64,000 bases of DNA from Labilithrix sp. (GCA_019637225.1 JAHBWC010000027.1:16128-80127), one strand, 5' to 3'. Shown: positions 8,571 to 16,510, counted from the first letter of the stretch. Numbers and translations are program-made. Notes: generated from the sequence alone by a model not told the origin.

Positions 8571-10421
8571 TCAGCGCCGGCGCGGGAACCAGGGAGCACG
8601 GCCGCCACGCGGCGCGGACGACGCCGCGGGTGGCACGCTCTTCGGCGCGCGCACGCGCGGCGTGTCCGCCCGCCCGACGAGATCGGGGGTCACCTCCGAC
8701 GCCGACCGCGGCGGCGACTCGTCGACGCTGTCCTGATGGAGCCAGAGGAAGAGCACGAGCGGGATCGCGAACGACAGGAGCGCGACGAGCCCGACCAGGA
8801 GCCCGTAGCGCGGCTTCTTCCCCGCCCCGTTGAAGTCGAACTCGCGCATGCCCTGCGGGTGCGCGCCGTGCGGCGGATGAAAGGCCTGCTCCGTGTTCGC
8901 GAACGCCGACGGTGGGACGTCGCGGTTCGTGCGCAGATCGCCGAACGCGGGCTGCGCGCCCGAACCGCGCTCGCCGTGCATCATCGGACCGGCCGCCATC
9001 ATCGCGTTCTGGCTCGCGTGATCGCCGCTCGGCGCCTCGGCGCGCGCCACGCGGAGCCCGCTGTCCGAGGACGGCTCGCGGAGGTCGGCGATCGCCGCCG
9101 CGCGCGCGCTGCCCGACTGGCCGGCGCCCGACATCACCGGCCGCGCGGCGCGGAGCGAGCCCGACGTGGAGTGCATCGGCTTCACGGGTGCGTTGAGCAT
9201 CACCGCCGTCTTGTTGTCCGGCGGCTCGTCATCCTCGATCGCGTCGTCGGGCGACGCGATCACGCGGAGCATGTTGGTGAGGTGCCCCGGCGCCTGCGCG
9301 GTGATGCTCTCCACCTCGTCGGGATCGGACTCGGCGGGCGCGCGCGGCGCATGCTCCTGGCGCTTCGGCTGCGGCTTCTTCGAGCTGCCTCCACGGTCGT
9401 CGATCGTCGGCGGCTGGGCGAGCGCGGCCGGCGCGAGCGGCGCGAGCGCGTTCGGCCGCGTGACCGGCGCCTGCGCCGTGACGCTGTCATCGTCGTCGTA
9501 GCCGGCCAGGACGGGCCCGCGCGTCGTGACGCTCTCCTCGGCGTCGTAGGCGTCCTCGTCCTCCGCGGCGGCGCTCGCGACGGCGTAGGGCGCGTCCTCG
9601 CCCGGACGCCGACCCGCGGCGGGGATCGGCTGCGGAGGCCGTCCGGGCGGCGCCTTCCGCGGCTCGTCCTCCGGCAAGAGCGCGTGCAACACCGCCGAAG
9701 GCGTCTGCGTGGTCACGCTGTCGTCGGGCTCGTCGGCCTCGTGCGCGGGCGGGACGTCGACGGCCTTGCCCGCGGCGGGCGTCGGCGCCGGAGCGAGGGA
9801 AGGCTCGCCCGACGGCGCAGTGACGAGCGTCCGTACCTCGGTCTCGTCGAGCGGCTCGTCCTCCTCGATGGGCATCTCGCGGATTTGAACCGCGCCCGGC
9901 ATCGTGAGGGGCAGCGCCGCGGCCTTGATGCCCATGCGCGGCGCCGTCGCGGTGATGCTCCCGTCGTCCGCGTCGGCCTCCGTCTCGACCTTCGCGGGCT
10001 CGGAGAGCGAAGGCGGCTTCTTCGAGGGGAGCGGCGGCGGCGGCTTCGACGAGACCGGCGGCGGCGGCTTCGACGAGACGTCGTGCCCGGCCGCCGGGCG
10101 CGTGATCGGCAGCGGCGAGCCGAGCCCGACCGCGGTCGGCCTCTTCGAGGTCATCCGCATCGGCTGCGCCGGCGGCGCCGGTCGCGGTGGTGTGGGCGGC
10201 GCCGGGACGCGCGCGCTCTCCGGTAGCCCGCGAGACGCCGTCCGCACCTTTGGATCGACCGGCTGCTGGACGGTGCGATCCTCTTCGTCGTCCGAGGACG
10301 ACGCGGAAGGCGGACGGGCAGCGGGCGCCGTCGCGGCGGCGGTCGTGTCGCCATCCGGACCCCCGTCATGATCCGTCGCCGTCGCCCGCGTGGGGACGTC
10401 GTCGTCCGACGTAGCTGCCAC
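8571..10421 (-). CDS. low-complexity protein with repeated Thr motifs and one C-terminal membrane helix
   Basis: 616 residues, mostly disordered and rich in Pro, Ala, Asp and Ser. A single hydrophobic helix lies near the C-terminus (YGLLVGLVALLSFAIPLVLFLWL), so the long N-terminal part should be cytoplasmic, with a short Arg/Pro-rich tail outside. A short acidic-Thr-Pro motif recurs at irregular spacing: DGSITATAP, DSVTTQTP, ESVTTRGP, DSVTAQAP, ESITAQAP, plus weaker forms DKTAVMLNAP and DRTVQQP. Such motifs could be Ser/Thr-kinase sites or phosphothreonine-binding ligands; this is inference. No named domain is seen. Third-position GC supports coding over the whole frame. Convergent with serS. 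Confidence 0.72.
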   Translation of the reverse strand: MAATSDDDVPTRATATDHDGGPDGDTTAAATAPAARPPSASSSDDEEDRTVQQPVDPKVRTASRGLPESARVPAPPTPPRPAPPAQPMRMTSKRPTAVGLGSPLPITRPAAGHDVSSKPPPPVSSKPPPPLPSKKPPSLSEPAKVETEADADDGSITATAPRMGIKAAALPLTMPGAVQIREMPIEEDEPLDETEVRTLVTAPSGEPSLAPAPTPAAGKAVDVPPAHEADEPDDSVTTQTPSAVLHALLPEDEPRKAPPGRPPQPIPAAGRRPGEDAPYAVASAAAEDEDAYDAEESVTTRGPVLAGYDDDDSVTAQAPVTRPNALAPLAPAALAQPPTIDDRGGSSKKPQPKRQEHAPRAPAESDPDEVESITAQAPGHLTNMLRVIASPDDAIEDDEPPDNKTAVMLNAPVKPMHSTSGSLRAARPVMSGAGQSGSARAAAIADLREPSSDSGLRVARAEAPSGDHASQNAMMAAGPMMHGERGSGAQPAFGDLRTNRDVPPSAFANTEQAFHPPHGAHPQGMREFDFNGAGKKPRYGLLVGLVALLSFAIPLVLFLWLHQDSVDESPPRSASEVTPDLVGRADTPRVRAPKSVPPAASSAPRGGRAPWFPRRR

Positions 10422-10762
10422 GTAACCAGTCTACCGGCCTCGCGAAAAGAAGCCTAGAGCACGGCGCGGTTTACGCCCCTCGCCCGCTCCGCCGGCGCCC
10501 GCCGCCTGGCGGCTCCGCCCGCCGGGTCCGCGGAAGGCGTCGTCGGGCCACGCGCCTCCCGGCGCTGGACGGAAAGACGCGACCCGCCCACCGCTCGGGA
10601 CCGCCGACGGACGGCGTACGAGCGGGCTTAGGCCCCGCCCGCCGCGTGGCCGACGGCGGGCAGGCTGCCCCTATTCGAGCGTGATTCCGAGCTCTTGGAG
10701 CTCGGCGAGCAGGCCCTTCGTTGGACGGAGCCGCCCGAGTCGGCCATCGGGCGGGACGTCGT
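10422..10762. other. 341-bp spacer between the low-complexity gene and tRNA-Cys
   Basis: GC-rich spacer that should hold the promoter of the minus-strand gene starting at 10421; I see no clear -35/-10. On the minus strand, bases about 10760-10674 read as a codon-biased stretch ending KGLLAELQELGITLE and a TAG, but it has no ATG, GTG or TTG start and abuts the tRNA. It may be the remnant of a gene's 3' end. Confidence 0.4.
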
Positions 10763-10837
10763 TGGAGGCGCGGATCGGATTCGAACCGACGTATGACGGT
10801 TTTGCAAACCGTTGCCTAACCACTTGGCTACCGCGCC
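10763..10837 (-). tRNA. tRNA-Cys (GCA)
   Basis: Read on the minus strand: acceptor stem GGCGCGG pairs with CCGCGCC, discriminator U, and an encoded CCA end (10763-10765). The anticodon arm is ACGGT-TTGCAAA-ACCGT with anticodon GCA. The T-arm contains GGTTCGAATCC. Length is 75 with CCA, matching a type I tRNA. Confidence 0.97.
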
Positions 10838-11295
10838 GCTCCAGGACGACGCATACCGGGCGCCGCTCCCGCCGTCAACCAGCTCTCGGTGAGAGCGCGG
10901 CCATTTGTCCGCGGTAGGCCGGGCGCGACGTCGCGGCGAGCGGGTCGCGCGACCGCGAGCGCCGCCTTCGCGCGACCGCGAGCGCTGCCTTCGCGCGACC
11001 GCGAGCGCCGCCTTCGCGCGACCGCGCGCGACGCCTTCGCGCGACCGCGCGCGACGCGTGTTCCCACGTCGAGCGCGCGGCCCGATCGAAGCAGGTGGCA
11101 TCGGTTTTCCACAGGCTCCGCGAGGTTGCCCGTCGCGAGGCGGGACGTTCTGCCAACGCACGCAGCGTCTGGTCGCGTTGTGCCACGCAGGGGCGCGTGA
11201 ACGCGGGCTCACACGCGACGCTTCCCTGCTGTGGGCGGCCGCAGGATCGACTGGCGCGCTGGTTGCTCGAGGCGGCGCTCATGGGGAGGTCATGA
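10838..11295. other. 458-bp gene-free spacer upstream of tRNA-Cys and the DUF2188-like gene
   Basis: Holds the promoter region for the tRNA (minus strand) and for the small gene at 11296 (plus strand), plus the 23-bp tandem array at 10947-11058. Open frames across it have poor codon bias and are not supported. Confidence 0.5.
10947..11058. repeat. 23-bp tandem repeat, about 4.9 copies
   Basis: Unit GCGCGACCGCGAGCGCCGCC plus TTC at 10947-10969, followed by copies at 10970, 10993, 11016 and a partial one at 11039. Copies 1-3 differ by one base; copies 4-5 carry a changed middle (GCGCGACG). Noncoding, upstream of tRNA-Cys. Confidence 0.88.
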
Positions 11296-11538
11296 ATGAA
11301 GCGCGACGCGGTCTATTACGTGATGCCGCTGGGTGAGATCTGGCTCGTGCGAGCCATCGGTTCGTCGGCCGAGGCGTATCCGACGCTCGAAGATGCGCTC
11401 GCCGCCGCCGAGCGGCTCGCGGCGCGAGGAGCGCGCGTCCGTGTCCTGTCGCGCGCCGGAAGCGAGTCGCCGCTCCCCGGGCTCGCGCGTGCCTCGGACG
11501 ATCACGCGCCGGACGATCTCCGGTCCGCCGCCTCCTGA
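11296..11538 (+). CDS. small protein resembling DUF2188
   Basis: 80 residues with a strong GGGGAGG ribosome-binding site (11283-11289) six bases before the ATG. Sequence pattern YYVMPLGEIWLVRAIG, then PTLEDALAAAERLAARGARVRVLSRAG: a short beta-beta-alpha-beta arrangement like DUF2188 proteins, which read 'HVVPH...W.V...A...T..EAI..A...A...GA...V'. The function of that family is not established. Its last 37 bases overlap the 3' end of the convergent glycosidase-like gene. The acidic C-terminal tail is probably disordered. Confidence 0.7.
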   Translation: MKRDAVYYVMPLGEIWLVRAIGSSAEAYPTLEDALAAAERLAARGARVRVLSRAGSESPLPGLARASDDHAPDDLRSAAS

Positions 11539-12800
11539 TCGAAGTCGACACCATCGTCGAGCGGCGCGCCGCCCGACGCCTCGACGCGCGCGCGCAGCAT
11601 CGTCGCCCGCGCCGCCTCGAGCCGCGACGTCGCCTCCAGGATCTCGCCGAGGAGATCCGGATCGGGCTCGCGATGCCCCGCCTCGTCGGCGTCGGCCCAG
11701 AGGCCGTCGCGGCGCGGGCGCTCGTCGACCCAGCGCGGGTGGCTCACGATCGGGTAGAGCGTGACGCCGTGGAGCTCGCAGCCGCCTCGGAGGGCCGCGA
11801 CGCACTCGGCGCTCACGGCGCGCAGCGACGGCGCGCGCTCGACGCCGGCGCCGCCGGTCTCCGACACGATCATCGGGCGGCCGTAGCGCTGCCACACCTC
11901 GAGGAGCACCTTCGCGAGCGGCCGCGGGCGCACGCCCGCGCGCTCAACGGTCGTCGCGTCGACCGCGATCGAGGGGTCGTGGTCGACGCCGACGATGTCG
12001 AGGTAGCGCGGGTGCCCGCCGAGCGAAGGCCACACGCGCCCGGTCAACATCTCCCACGCCTGGTACTGGAGGAGAGCGCCGTCGGCGTCCGCGCGCGACC
12101 GCGTCCGCCAGCGCTCGCGCGACGGGACGACGTCGACCAGCGGCTCGGCCTGGAGGAAGCGCGCGCCGGGGATGACGAGCCGGATGGCCTCGATCGCCTC
12201 GATCGTGGCCCGGACGAGCTGCGCCTTGAGCTCGACGCCGCGCGCGGCCTCGAACGGATTCAGGACGCGGACGTCGCCGCCCGCCCACGCGAGGAACGAC
12301 GCCTGGCTCACCGGCGCCACGAGCGCGCGGCGATCGGTCTCCATCGAGAGCCAGCGCGCGAACGCCGACGCGTAGCGCCCGAAGCGCACGGGGAACGCGG
12401 CGCCGAACGGATCGAGGTCGTCGGGCCAGCCGAAGCGCGTGAGGTCCCAGACGACGTCCACGCCGTGACGCCGCGCGGCTTGCACCATCGGCGCGAAGCG
12501 CGCGAAGTCGAAGCGGCCGGCGCGCTCGACGAGCGCCCACGGCACGCCGTCGCGACACGCCGTCATTCCGAGGTTTCGCAAGCGAGCGTAGTCCTCCGCG
12601 ACGAATGCGTCGTGACGCGTGGTCGCGAGGAGATCGAGGCGGCGGCCGCCGGCGATTCGCGGACAGGCGCACTCGAACCCTCCGAGGAACACGCCCTCGA
12701 AGAGCGGCGCGGCCGCGAGGCAACCTGCCCGCGATCGCTCCGTCGACGGCGCGCATGAAGAGCTCGGGGACACGCCTGAGTCGGGTGCGGCGCGGACCAT
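11502..12800 (-). CDS. TIM-barrel glycoside hydrolase-like protein (GH1 beta-glucosidase-like)
   Basis: 432 residues from the ATG at 12800. The frame stays open to 13109 but that part is an Arg-rich translation of a tandem repeat and is rejected. Recognisable barrel features: FECACPRI near the start (as in GH1 'GF..A..QIEG'), EDYARLRNLGMTACRDGVPW, DVVWDLTRFGWP, PRYLDIVGVDHDP, and MIVSETGGAG, whose Glu sits where the GH1 nucleophile (TENG) lies. The usual acid/base NEP is not visible; the corresponding strand reads APVSQASF, so activity on glycosides is uncertain. No signal peptide. A GTG closer to FLGGFE is an alternative start. Confidence 0.68.
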   Translation of the reverse strand: MVRAAPDSGVSPSSSCAPSTERSRAGCLAAAPLFEGVFLGGFECACPRIAGGRRLDLLATTRHDAFVAEDYARLRNLGMTACRDGVPWALVERAGRFDFARFAPMVQAARRHGVDVVWDLTRFGWPDDLDPFGAAFPVRFGRYASAFARWLSMETDRRALVAPVSQASFLAWAGGDVRVLNPFEAARGVELKAQLVRATIEAIEAIRLVIPGARFLQAEPLVDVVPSRERWRTRSRADADGALLQYQAWEMLTGRVWPSLGGHPRYLDIVGVDHDPSIAVDATTVERAGVRPRPLAKVLLEVWQRYGRPMIVSETGGAGVERAPSLRAVSAECVAALRGGCELHGVTLYPIVSHPRWVDERPRRDGLWADADEAGHREPDPDLLGEILEATSRLEAARATMLRARVEASGGAPLDDGVDFDQEAADRRSSGA

Positions 12801-12844
12801 CTCGACGCCGCCTGCAAGGCACGGACGCGACTCGACCGGGCCAC

Positions 12845-13021
12845 GTCGTCGCGTCGCCGCGCGCGCGCGTCGTCGCGGTCGCCGCGTCATCGCCCGCCCG
12901 CGTCGTCGCGTCGTCGCCCGCTCGCGTCGTCGCGTCGTCAGACGCCCGCATCGTCGCGTCGCGCTGCGGCGTCGTCGCGTCGCGCTGCGGCGCCACCGCG
13001 TCGTCGCGTCGCGCTGCGGCG
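12845..13021. repeat. degenerate CGTCGTCGCG array with three exact 21-mers
   Basis: The spacer upstream of the glycosidase-like gene is built of imperfect CGTCGTCGCG units. Its proximal part contains three exact copies of TCGTCGCGTCGCGCTGCGGC plus G at 12951-12971, 12972-12992 and 13001-13021. In six frames it gives only Arg/Ser/Thr/Ala-rich nonsense, which explains the false N-terminal extension of the neighbouring frame. Confidence 0.85.
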
Positions 13022-13130
13022 CTGCCGCGTCAGCCGTAGCCCGCCGCCACGATTCGTCACACGAGCAGAACGCCGCGCTCGAGGAAAGCCGCGAGCTTGG
13101 AGCGGGCACGTCACGTGCTGCCCGGTCGGC

Positions 13131-13268
13131 ATGCTCCCCGCTCCCGCGCTTCTACTCGGTCCAGACGACGAGGTCGTCACCCTCGACGACGAGGACATCC
13201 TCGACGACGAAGACGACTGCCCCGTCAGCATGCTCGACCACGAGAAGGCCCACGACGACGCTTGCTAG
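13131..13268 (+). CDS. possible small acidic protein (45 aa)
   Basis: Short frame with codon choice like real genes here (gac, gag, gtc, ctc). It reads MLPAPALLLGPDDEVV, an acidic run (DDEDILDDEDD), CPVSMLDHEKAHDDAC and stop. The TAG overlaps the stop of the convergent FGE-like gene. Against it: no good ribosome-binding site, and the opposite strand also has biased codons, a usual by-product of Asp-rich sequence. No family recognised. Treat as a candidate only. Confidence 0.25.
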   Translation: MLPAPALLLGPDDEVVTLDDEDILDDEDDCPVSMLDHEKAHDDAC

Positions 13269-14560
13269 CGGCGACGACGCGCGCGCGCCGCGCCGACGAC
13301 GAGCGCCACCGTCGCGAGCGCGACGGGCGCGCCTGCGCGCGACGGCGCGGGCACCGGCGAGCATCGCGCCGCGCGCGTCTTGGCGATCGCCTCCAGCTCG
13401 TCGTCGCTCGAGGCTGTCCACTCGGCCTCGAGATCCACCGTCGCGCGCGGCGCCCCGGCGTCGGGGCTCGGCGCCAGCGCTGCGCTCGCCAGCGCTCCGC
13501 CGTCGCCGACGAGCGACGCGACCGGAGGCGCGGGGGGCGGCGCCGGGACGGCGGCGTTCGACTCGCCGCAGCAGCGGAAGCTCTGCTGGTACGCGACGAA
13601 GTCCTCGTTGTGCGCGCGCGTCGCGGGACGGCAGCGCGCGCGGACGGGACCCCAGTAGCCTCCCTTGAGGATCGACGTGTAGCCCTTGGCGTTCACGCTG
13701 CGCGTCCACTCGTCGACGTTCCCCGTCAGGTCGTAGACGCCGAACGGGCTCCTGCACCCGCCGCGGGAGCCGGACGGCTCGCCTTGCCAGAGCCGATCGA
13801 GCTCCTCGCGCGCGGTCTTTCCGTCGCGCGGCGAGAGCGCGCCCTCGGTGAACGGGCGCCACGAGCGGTCCATCACGCAGGCCGTCGTGTCCCGCGTCCA
13901 GCCGTACGGGTACGGGCGGACCTCTTCGCCCTCGCACGCGAACGTCCACTCGTTCTCGGTGCAGAGCCGCTTGTTGCCCCGCTTGCACGTCGCCTCGGCC
14001 TCGCGGAACGTCGCCACGATCATCGGGTACTCCCCGAGCACGTTCGGGTACTCGAAGCGATCGATGCAGTAGTCCATCGCCTGCGTCGGGAGCTTCGCCA
14101 CCTCGGTCGCGATCTTCTCGCGGTCGAAGGTGCGGCAGCGCGCGGGGAAGTCACGGCTGATCCAGTCGGTGCACGCCGCGTCCTGCAAGCGCTCGACCTC
14201 GCCCGTCGCGGCGCCGTGGAGCTCCCGGCGGAACGCGCCCTTCACGCGCACCATCCCCGCAGGACAGCCGGCGCTCGTCCCTTCGCGCGCGTCGGTGACC
14301 TCGACGCTCTCGCCGGGCGTGTCGGAGACGGCCTGCCAGTGCTTCTTGTCGACCGATCGCCACTCGAAGCGGGCCGCGTCGCCGCGACGGAGCTCGCTCG
14401 CGAGCTCGAACGCCGTGAGGCCGCGCGTCTCGAGCCAGTAGCCCATGCCCAGCACACCCGCGAGCGCGACGCCGGCGAGCGCCTTCGCGAGGAGGACGAT
14501 CCGGAGGCCTCGATGGGCGGAGCGCGGTCGGCGCGCTCCGTTGTCGTCGCTGTCGTTCAC
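13265..14560 (-). CDS. formylglycine-generating-enzyme-like protein with C-terminal MYXO-CTERM-like tail
   Basis: 431 residues from a GTG at 14560 (an ATG at 14605 adds a doubtful Arg-rich head). An N-terminal membrane helix (LAKALAGVALAGVLGMG) is followed by an exported FGE-sulfatase (SUMF1) fold: CIDRFEYPN, KRLCTENEWTFACEG, YPYGW, GVYDLTGNVDEW, LKGGYWGPVRARCRPATRAH and SFRCC. In most bacterial members this fold is not a true sulfatase activator. The C-terminus has a cysteine (RCSP), a Pro/Ala stretch, a hydrophobic helix (VALATVALVVGA) and RARRRR, which is the layout of the MYXO-CTERM sorting tag that leads to surface anchoring in myxobacteria. Having both an N-terminal helix and this tag suggests export and anchoring. 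Confidence 0.82.
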   Translation of the reverse strand: MNDSDDNGARRPRSAHRGLRIVLLAKALAGVALAGVLGMGYWLETRGLTAFELASELRRGDAARFEWRSVDKKHWQAVSDTPGESVEVTDAREGTSAGCPAGMVRVKGAFRRELHGAATGEVERLQDAACTDWISRDFPARCRTFDREKIATEVAKLPTQAMDYCIDRFEYPNVLGEYPMIVATFREAEATCKRGNKRLCTENEWTFACEGEEVRPYPYGWTRDTTACVMDRSWRPFTEGALSPRDGKTAREELDRLWQGEPSGSRGGCRSPFGVYDLTGNVDEWTRSVNAKGYTSILKGGYWGPVRARCRPATRAHNEDFVAYQQSFRCCGESNAAVPAPPPAPPVASLVGDGGALASAALAPSPDAGAPRATVDLEAEWTASSDDELEAIAKTRAARCSPVPAPSRAGAPVALATVALVVGAARARRRR

Positions 14561-14885
14561 GGTTCTTCGCTGTAGCTGACGATGCCGTCGCGCACGATCG
14601 CGCACGGTGAGGATGCCACGGGCGCGACGGGACGGATGGACGGCGGATCGACCGATCGATTCATGGGTCCGCCGGCCGCAGCGCGGCGAGCGAGGACCGC
14701 GGTCCTCTGTGCCTGCCCGCGAGCGGCAAAATCACCATTCATTTCAATCAGTCAAACGCTCCGTGAGTACCACGCGGCGCGTCGTGAGCGGGACCGCCCG
14801 GCAAGAATCCCCGTGCAAAGGTGCCAGTTTTCCTTGACGGACACCCTCCAAACGACGGAAAACACCCGCCCTGGAGGCAATAATC
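14561..14885. other. 325-bp spacer with AT-richer promoter region
   Basis: Divergent spacer between the FGE-like gene (minus) and the mini-lipoprotein (plus). Bases about 14730-14780 are unusually AT-rich for this genome. TTGACG at 14834-14839 could be a -35 element for the lipoprotein gene, but the best -10 at 17-18 bases (GAAAAC) is poor. No open frame here has good codon bias. Confidence 0.4.
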
Positions 14886-15098
14886 ATGAAGAAGCTCCTC
14901 GTTCTTTCCGCCATTGCGGTCCTCGCGGCCTGCGGCGGCAGCGACAACAAGCCGGCGGAAGACCCGTCGACCACCAACAACACCAGCTCGACGCCGCCGG
15001 CCAGCACGGACACGGCTCCGGCCCCCGCGTCGACCGACACGGCGGCGCCCGCGTCGACCGACACGGCCGCTCCTTCGACGACCCCGCCGAAGAAGTGA
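14886..15098 (+). CDS. small Thr/Ala/Pro-rich lipoprotein
   Basis: 70 residues; GGAGG at 14873-14877 precedes the ATG by eight bases. Signal peptide MKKLLVLSAIAVLAAC ends in a clear lipobox, so the mature protein is only about 54 residues. It consists of repeats of ASTDTAAP-type sequence ending in PKK and has no folded domain. It probably is a small envelope lipoprotein, perhaps a spacer or abundant structural lipoprotein. The gene has its own AT-richer leader and a strong terminator, which suggests an independent and well-expressed unit. Confidence 0.82.
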   Translation: MKKLLVLSAIAVLAACGGSDNKPAEDPSTTNNTSSTPPASTDTAPAPASTDTAAPASTDTAAPSTTPPKK

Positions 15099-15130
15099 GC
15101 TCGCTGCGCGGCTAGCCGCGCGACGAGAGA

Positions 15131-15170
15131 GAGAAGGGCCCGCTTGAATCAGGCGGGCTTTTCTCATTTT
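15131..15170 (+). terminator. Rho-independent terminator
   Basis: A 13-bp stem: GAGAAGGGCCCGC (15131-15143) pairs with GCGGGCTTTTCTC (15153-15165) using two G-U pairs, loop of nine, followed by ATTTT. It is 33 bases after the mini-lipoprotein stop. The U-rich 3' arm makes this a convincing terminator; the next gene starts about 26 bases later. Confidence 0.88.
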
Positions 15171-15195
15171 GTCCCGATGGAGTATGGCAGGTGCG

Positions 15196-16050
15196 ATGAA
15201 GGTCGCCCTCGCCACCTGCGTGAAGCTTCCCGAGCACGACGCCGACGCAGCGCCGCTCATCGCCGCGCTCGAGGCGGCGGGCGCGAGGGTCCGGTCAATC
15301 GCGTGGGACGATCCGGCAGCCGTGCCGGACGCGGACGAGATCGTCGTCATCCGCTCGACGTGGAACTACTTCACGGACGTCGGCGGCTTCCTCGCGTGGG
15401 TCGAACGGACGGCGAAGACGGCGCGGCTCTTCAACCCGGCGCCGATCGTCGCCGGCAACGCGCGGAAGACCTATCTCCGCGACCTCGAGCGGCGCGGCGT
15501 CGACGTCGTCCCCACCGAGTACGTGGCGCGGGGCGAGGCGCGGTCGGTCCGCGACCTGATGCGCGAGCGCGGCTGGGACACCATCGTGATCAAGCCGGTC
15601 GTCTCCGCCGGATCGTTCTCGACGCAGCGGTTTGGAGCCGGTCGCGAGGACGACGCAGCGCGCTTCCTCGCCGAGCTCACGTCCCAGCGCGACGCGATGA
15701 TCCAGCGCTGGATGCCCTCGGTCGAGGGCTACGGCGAGCGCTCGCTCGTGTGGATCGACGGCGAGATCACGCACGCGATCCGCAAGACGCCGCGGTTCAC
15801 CGGCAACGCCGAGGCCGTCTCCGCGGTGCCGATCGCCGCCGACGAGCAGGCCTTCGCCGAGGCGCTCCTCGAGCCGATCCGGCAGAGCCTCCTCTACGCG
15901 CGCGTCGACGTCGTGCGCGACGAGGCGGGCACGCTGCGCCTGATGGAGCTCGAGCTCATCGAGCCGTCGCTCTTTCTCGTCGAGAGCGCGCGGGCGCTCG
16001 AGCGCCTCACCGGCGCCATCGTCCGTCGCGCGAAGGGCGACCTGGCGTAA
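15196..16050 (+). CDS. ATP-grasp domain protein (cycloserine-ligase/RimK-like)
   Basis: 284 residues from the ATG at 15196 (MKVALATCVKLPEHD); an ATG at 15184 is possible but its GGAG is one base away. Pre-ATP-grasp region contains VIRSTWNYF, a pattern seen in DcsG-like and related glutathione-synthetase-fold ligases. ATP-grasp elements: IVIKPVVSAGSFST (nucleotide lysine and loop), IQRWMPSVEGYGERSLVWIDG, and the metal site LRLMELELIEPSLFL. Likely forms an amide or ester bond from a carboxylate with ATP; substrate unknown. Followed nine bases later by the HIT gene, so probably a two-gene operon. Confidence 0.82.
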   Translation: MKVALATCVKLPEHDADAAPLIAALEAAGARVRSIAWDDPAAVPDADEIVVIRSTWNYFTDVGGFLAWVERTAKTARLFNPAPIVAGNARKTYLRDLERRGVDVVPTEYVARGEARSVRDLMRERGWDTIVIKPVVSAGSFSTQRFGAGREDDAARFLAELTSQRDAMIQRWMPSVEGYGERSLVWIDGEITHAIRKTPRFTGNAEAVSAVPIAADEQAFAEALLEPIRQSLLYARVDVVRDEAGTLRLMELELIEPSLFLVESARALERLTGAIVRRAKGDLA

Positions 16051-16059
16051 GCTCGGGGC

Positions 16060-16401
16060 ATGGGCTGCCTGTTCTGCAACATCCTCGAGAAGAAGATCCC
16101 CGCGACCGTCGTGTACGAAGACGAGCACGCCCTCGCCTTCCGCGACATCCGGCCCGTCGCGCCGACGCACGTGCTCGTCATCCCGAAGCAGCACATCGCG
16201 GCGATCCACGACCTCGAGGACGCGCACGCGGAGGCGGTCGGACGCGTCCTCGTCGCCGCCCGCCGGGTCGCGGACCAGGAAGGCCTCACGGCGGACGGCT
16301 ACCGGCTCGTCGTCAACGACGGCGACGCGGCCGGCCAGACGGTCCACCACATCCACGTCCACCTCCTCGGCGGACGCGGCCTGAGCTGGCCGCCGGGCTG
16401 A
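16060..16401 (+). CDS. HIT-family nucleotide hydrolase (HinT-like)
   Basis: 113 residues, full length for a HinT. Zinc-type start CLFCNILEKKIP, FRDIRPVAPTHVLVIPKQHI, and the catalytic histidine triad in QTVHHIHVHLLGGR (H-x-H-x-H) near residue 98. HinT enzymes cleave nucleoside phosphoramidates and aminoacyl-AMP-type adducts in the cytoplasm. Its link to the preceding ATP-grasp gene could be housekeeping of by-products, but ATP-grasp enzymes use acyl-phosphates rather than adenylates, so this is only a guess. Confidence 0.93.
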   Translation: MGCLFCNILEKKIPATVVYEDEHALAFRDIRPVAPTHVLVIPKQHIAAIHDLEDAHAEAVGRVLVAARRVADQEGLTADGYRLVVNDGDAAGQTVHHIHVHLLGGRGLSWPPG

Positions 16402-16423
16402 GCCGCGCCAGGCCGCGGGCAGC

Positions 16424-16508
16424 GCGGCGGACGCGGAACGCCGCGGCGGACGCGGAACGCCGCGATACGCGGAACGCCGCGGCGGACGCGGAACGCCGCG
16501 ATACGCGC
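16424..16508. repeat. alternating 19/17-bp tandem repeat
   Basis: Units GCGGCGGACGCGGAACGCC (19 bp, type A) and GCGATACGCGGAACGCC (17 bp, type B) in the order A-A-B-A-partial B, from 16424. It fills the gap between the convergent HIT gene and the gene at 16511. The shared end CGCGGAACGCC with two alternative heads gives a composite array. Confidence 0.85.
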
Positions 16509-16510
16509 GA

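Noticed and set aside
8535..8588. 18-bp direct repeat CTCAGCGCC[AG]GCGCGGGA at 8535 and 8570
   Set aside because: One copy spans the stop of the convergent gene; too short and GC-biased to be meaningful.
10947..11058. Possible CRISPR array
   Set aside because: The units abut directly with no unique spacers, so it is a simple tandem repeat.
11095..11295. 66-codon frame from a GTG ending just before the DUF2188-like gene
   Set aside because: Codon bias is poor (many g/t third positions, Arg/Ser/Cys mix) and no family is visible.
12801..13109. N-terminal part of the glycosidase-like open frame
   Set aside because: It is the Arg/Thr-rich translation of a CGTCGTCGCG tandem array, not protein.
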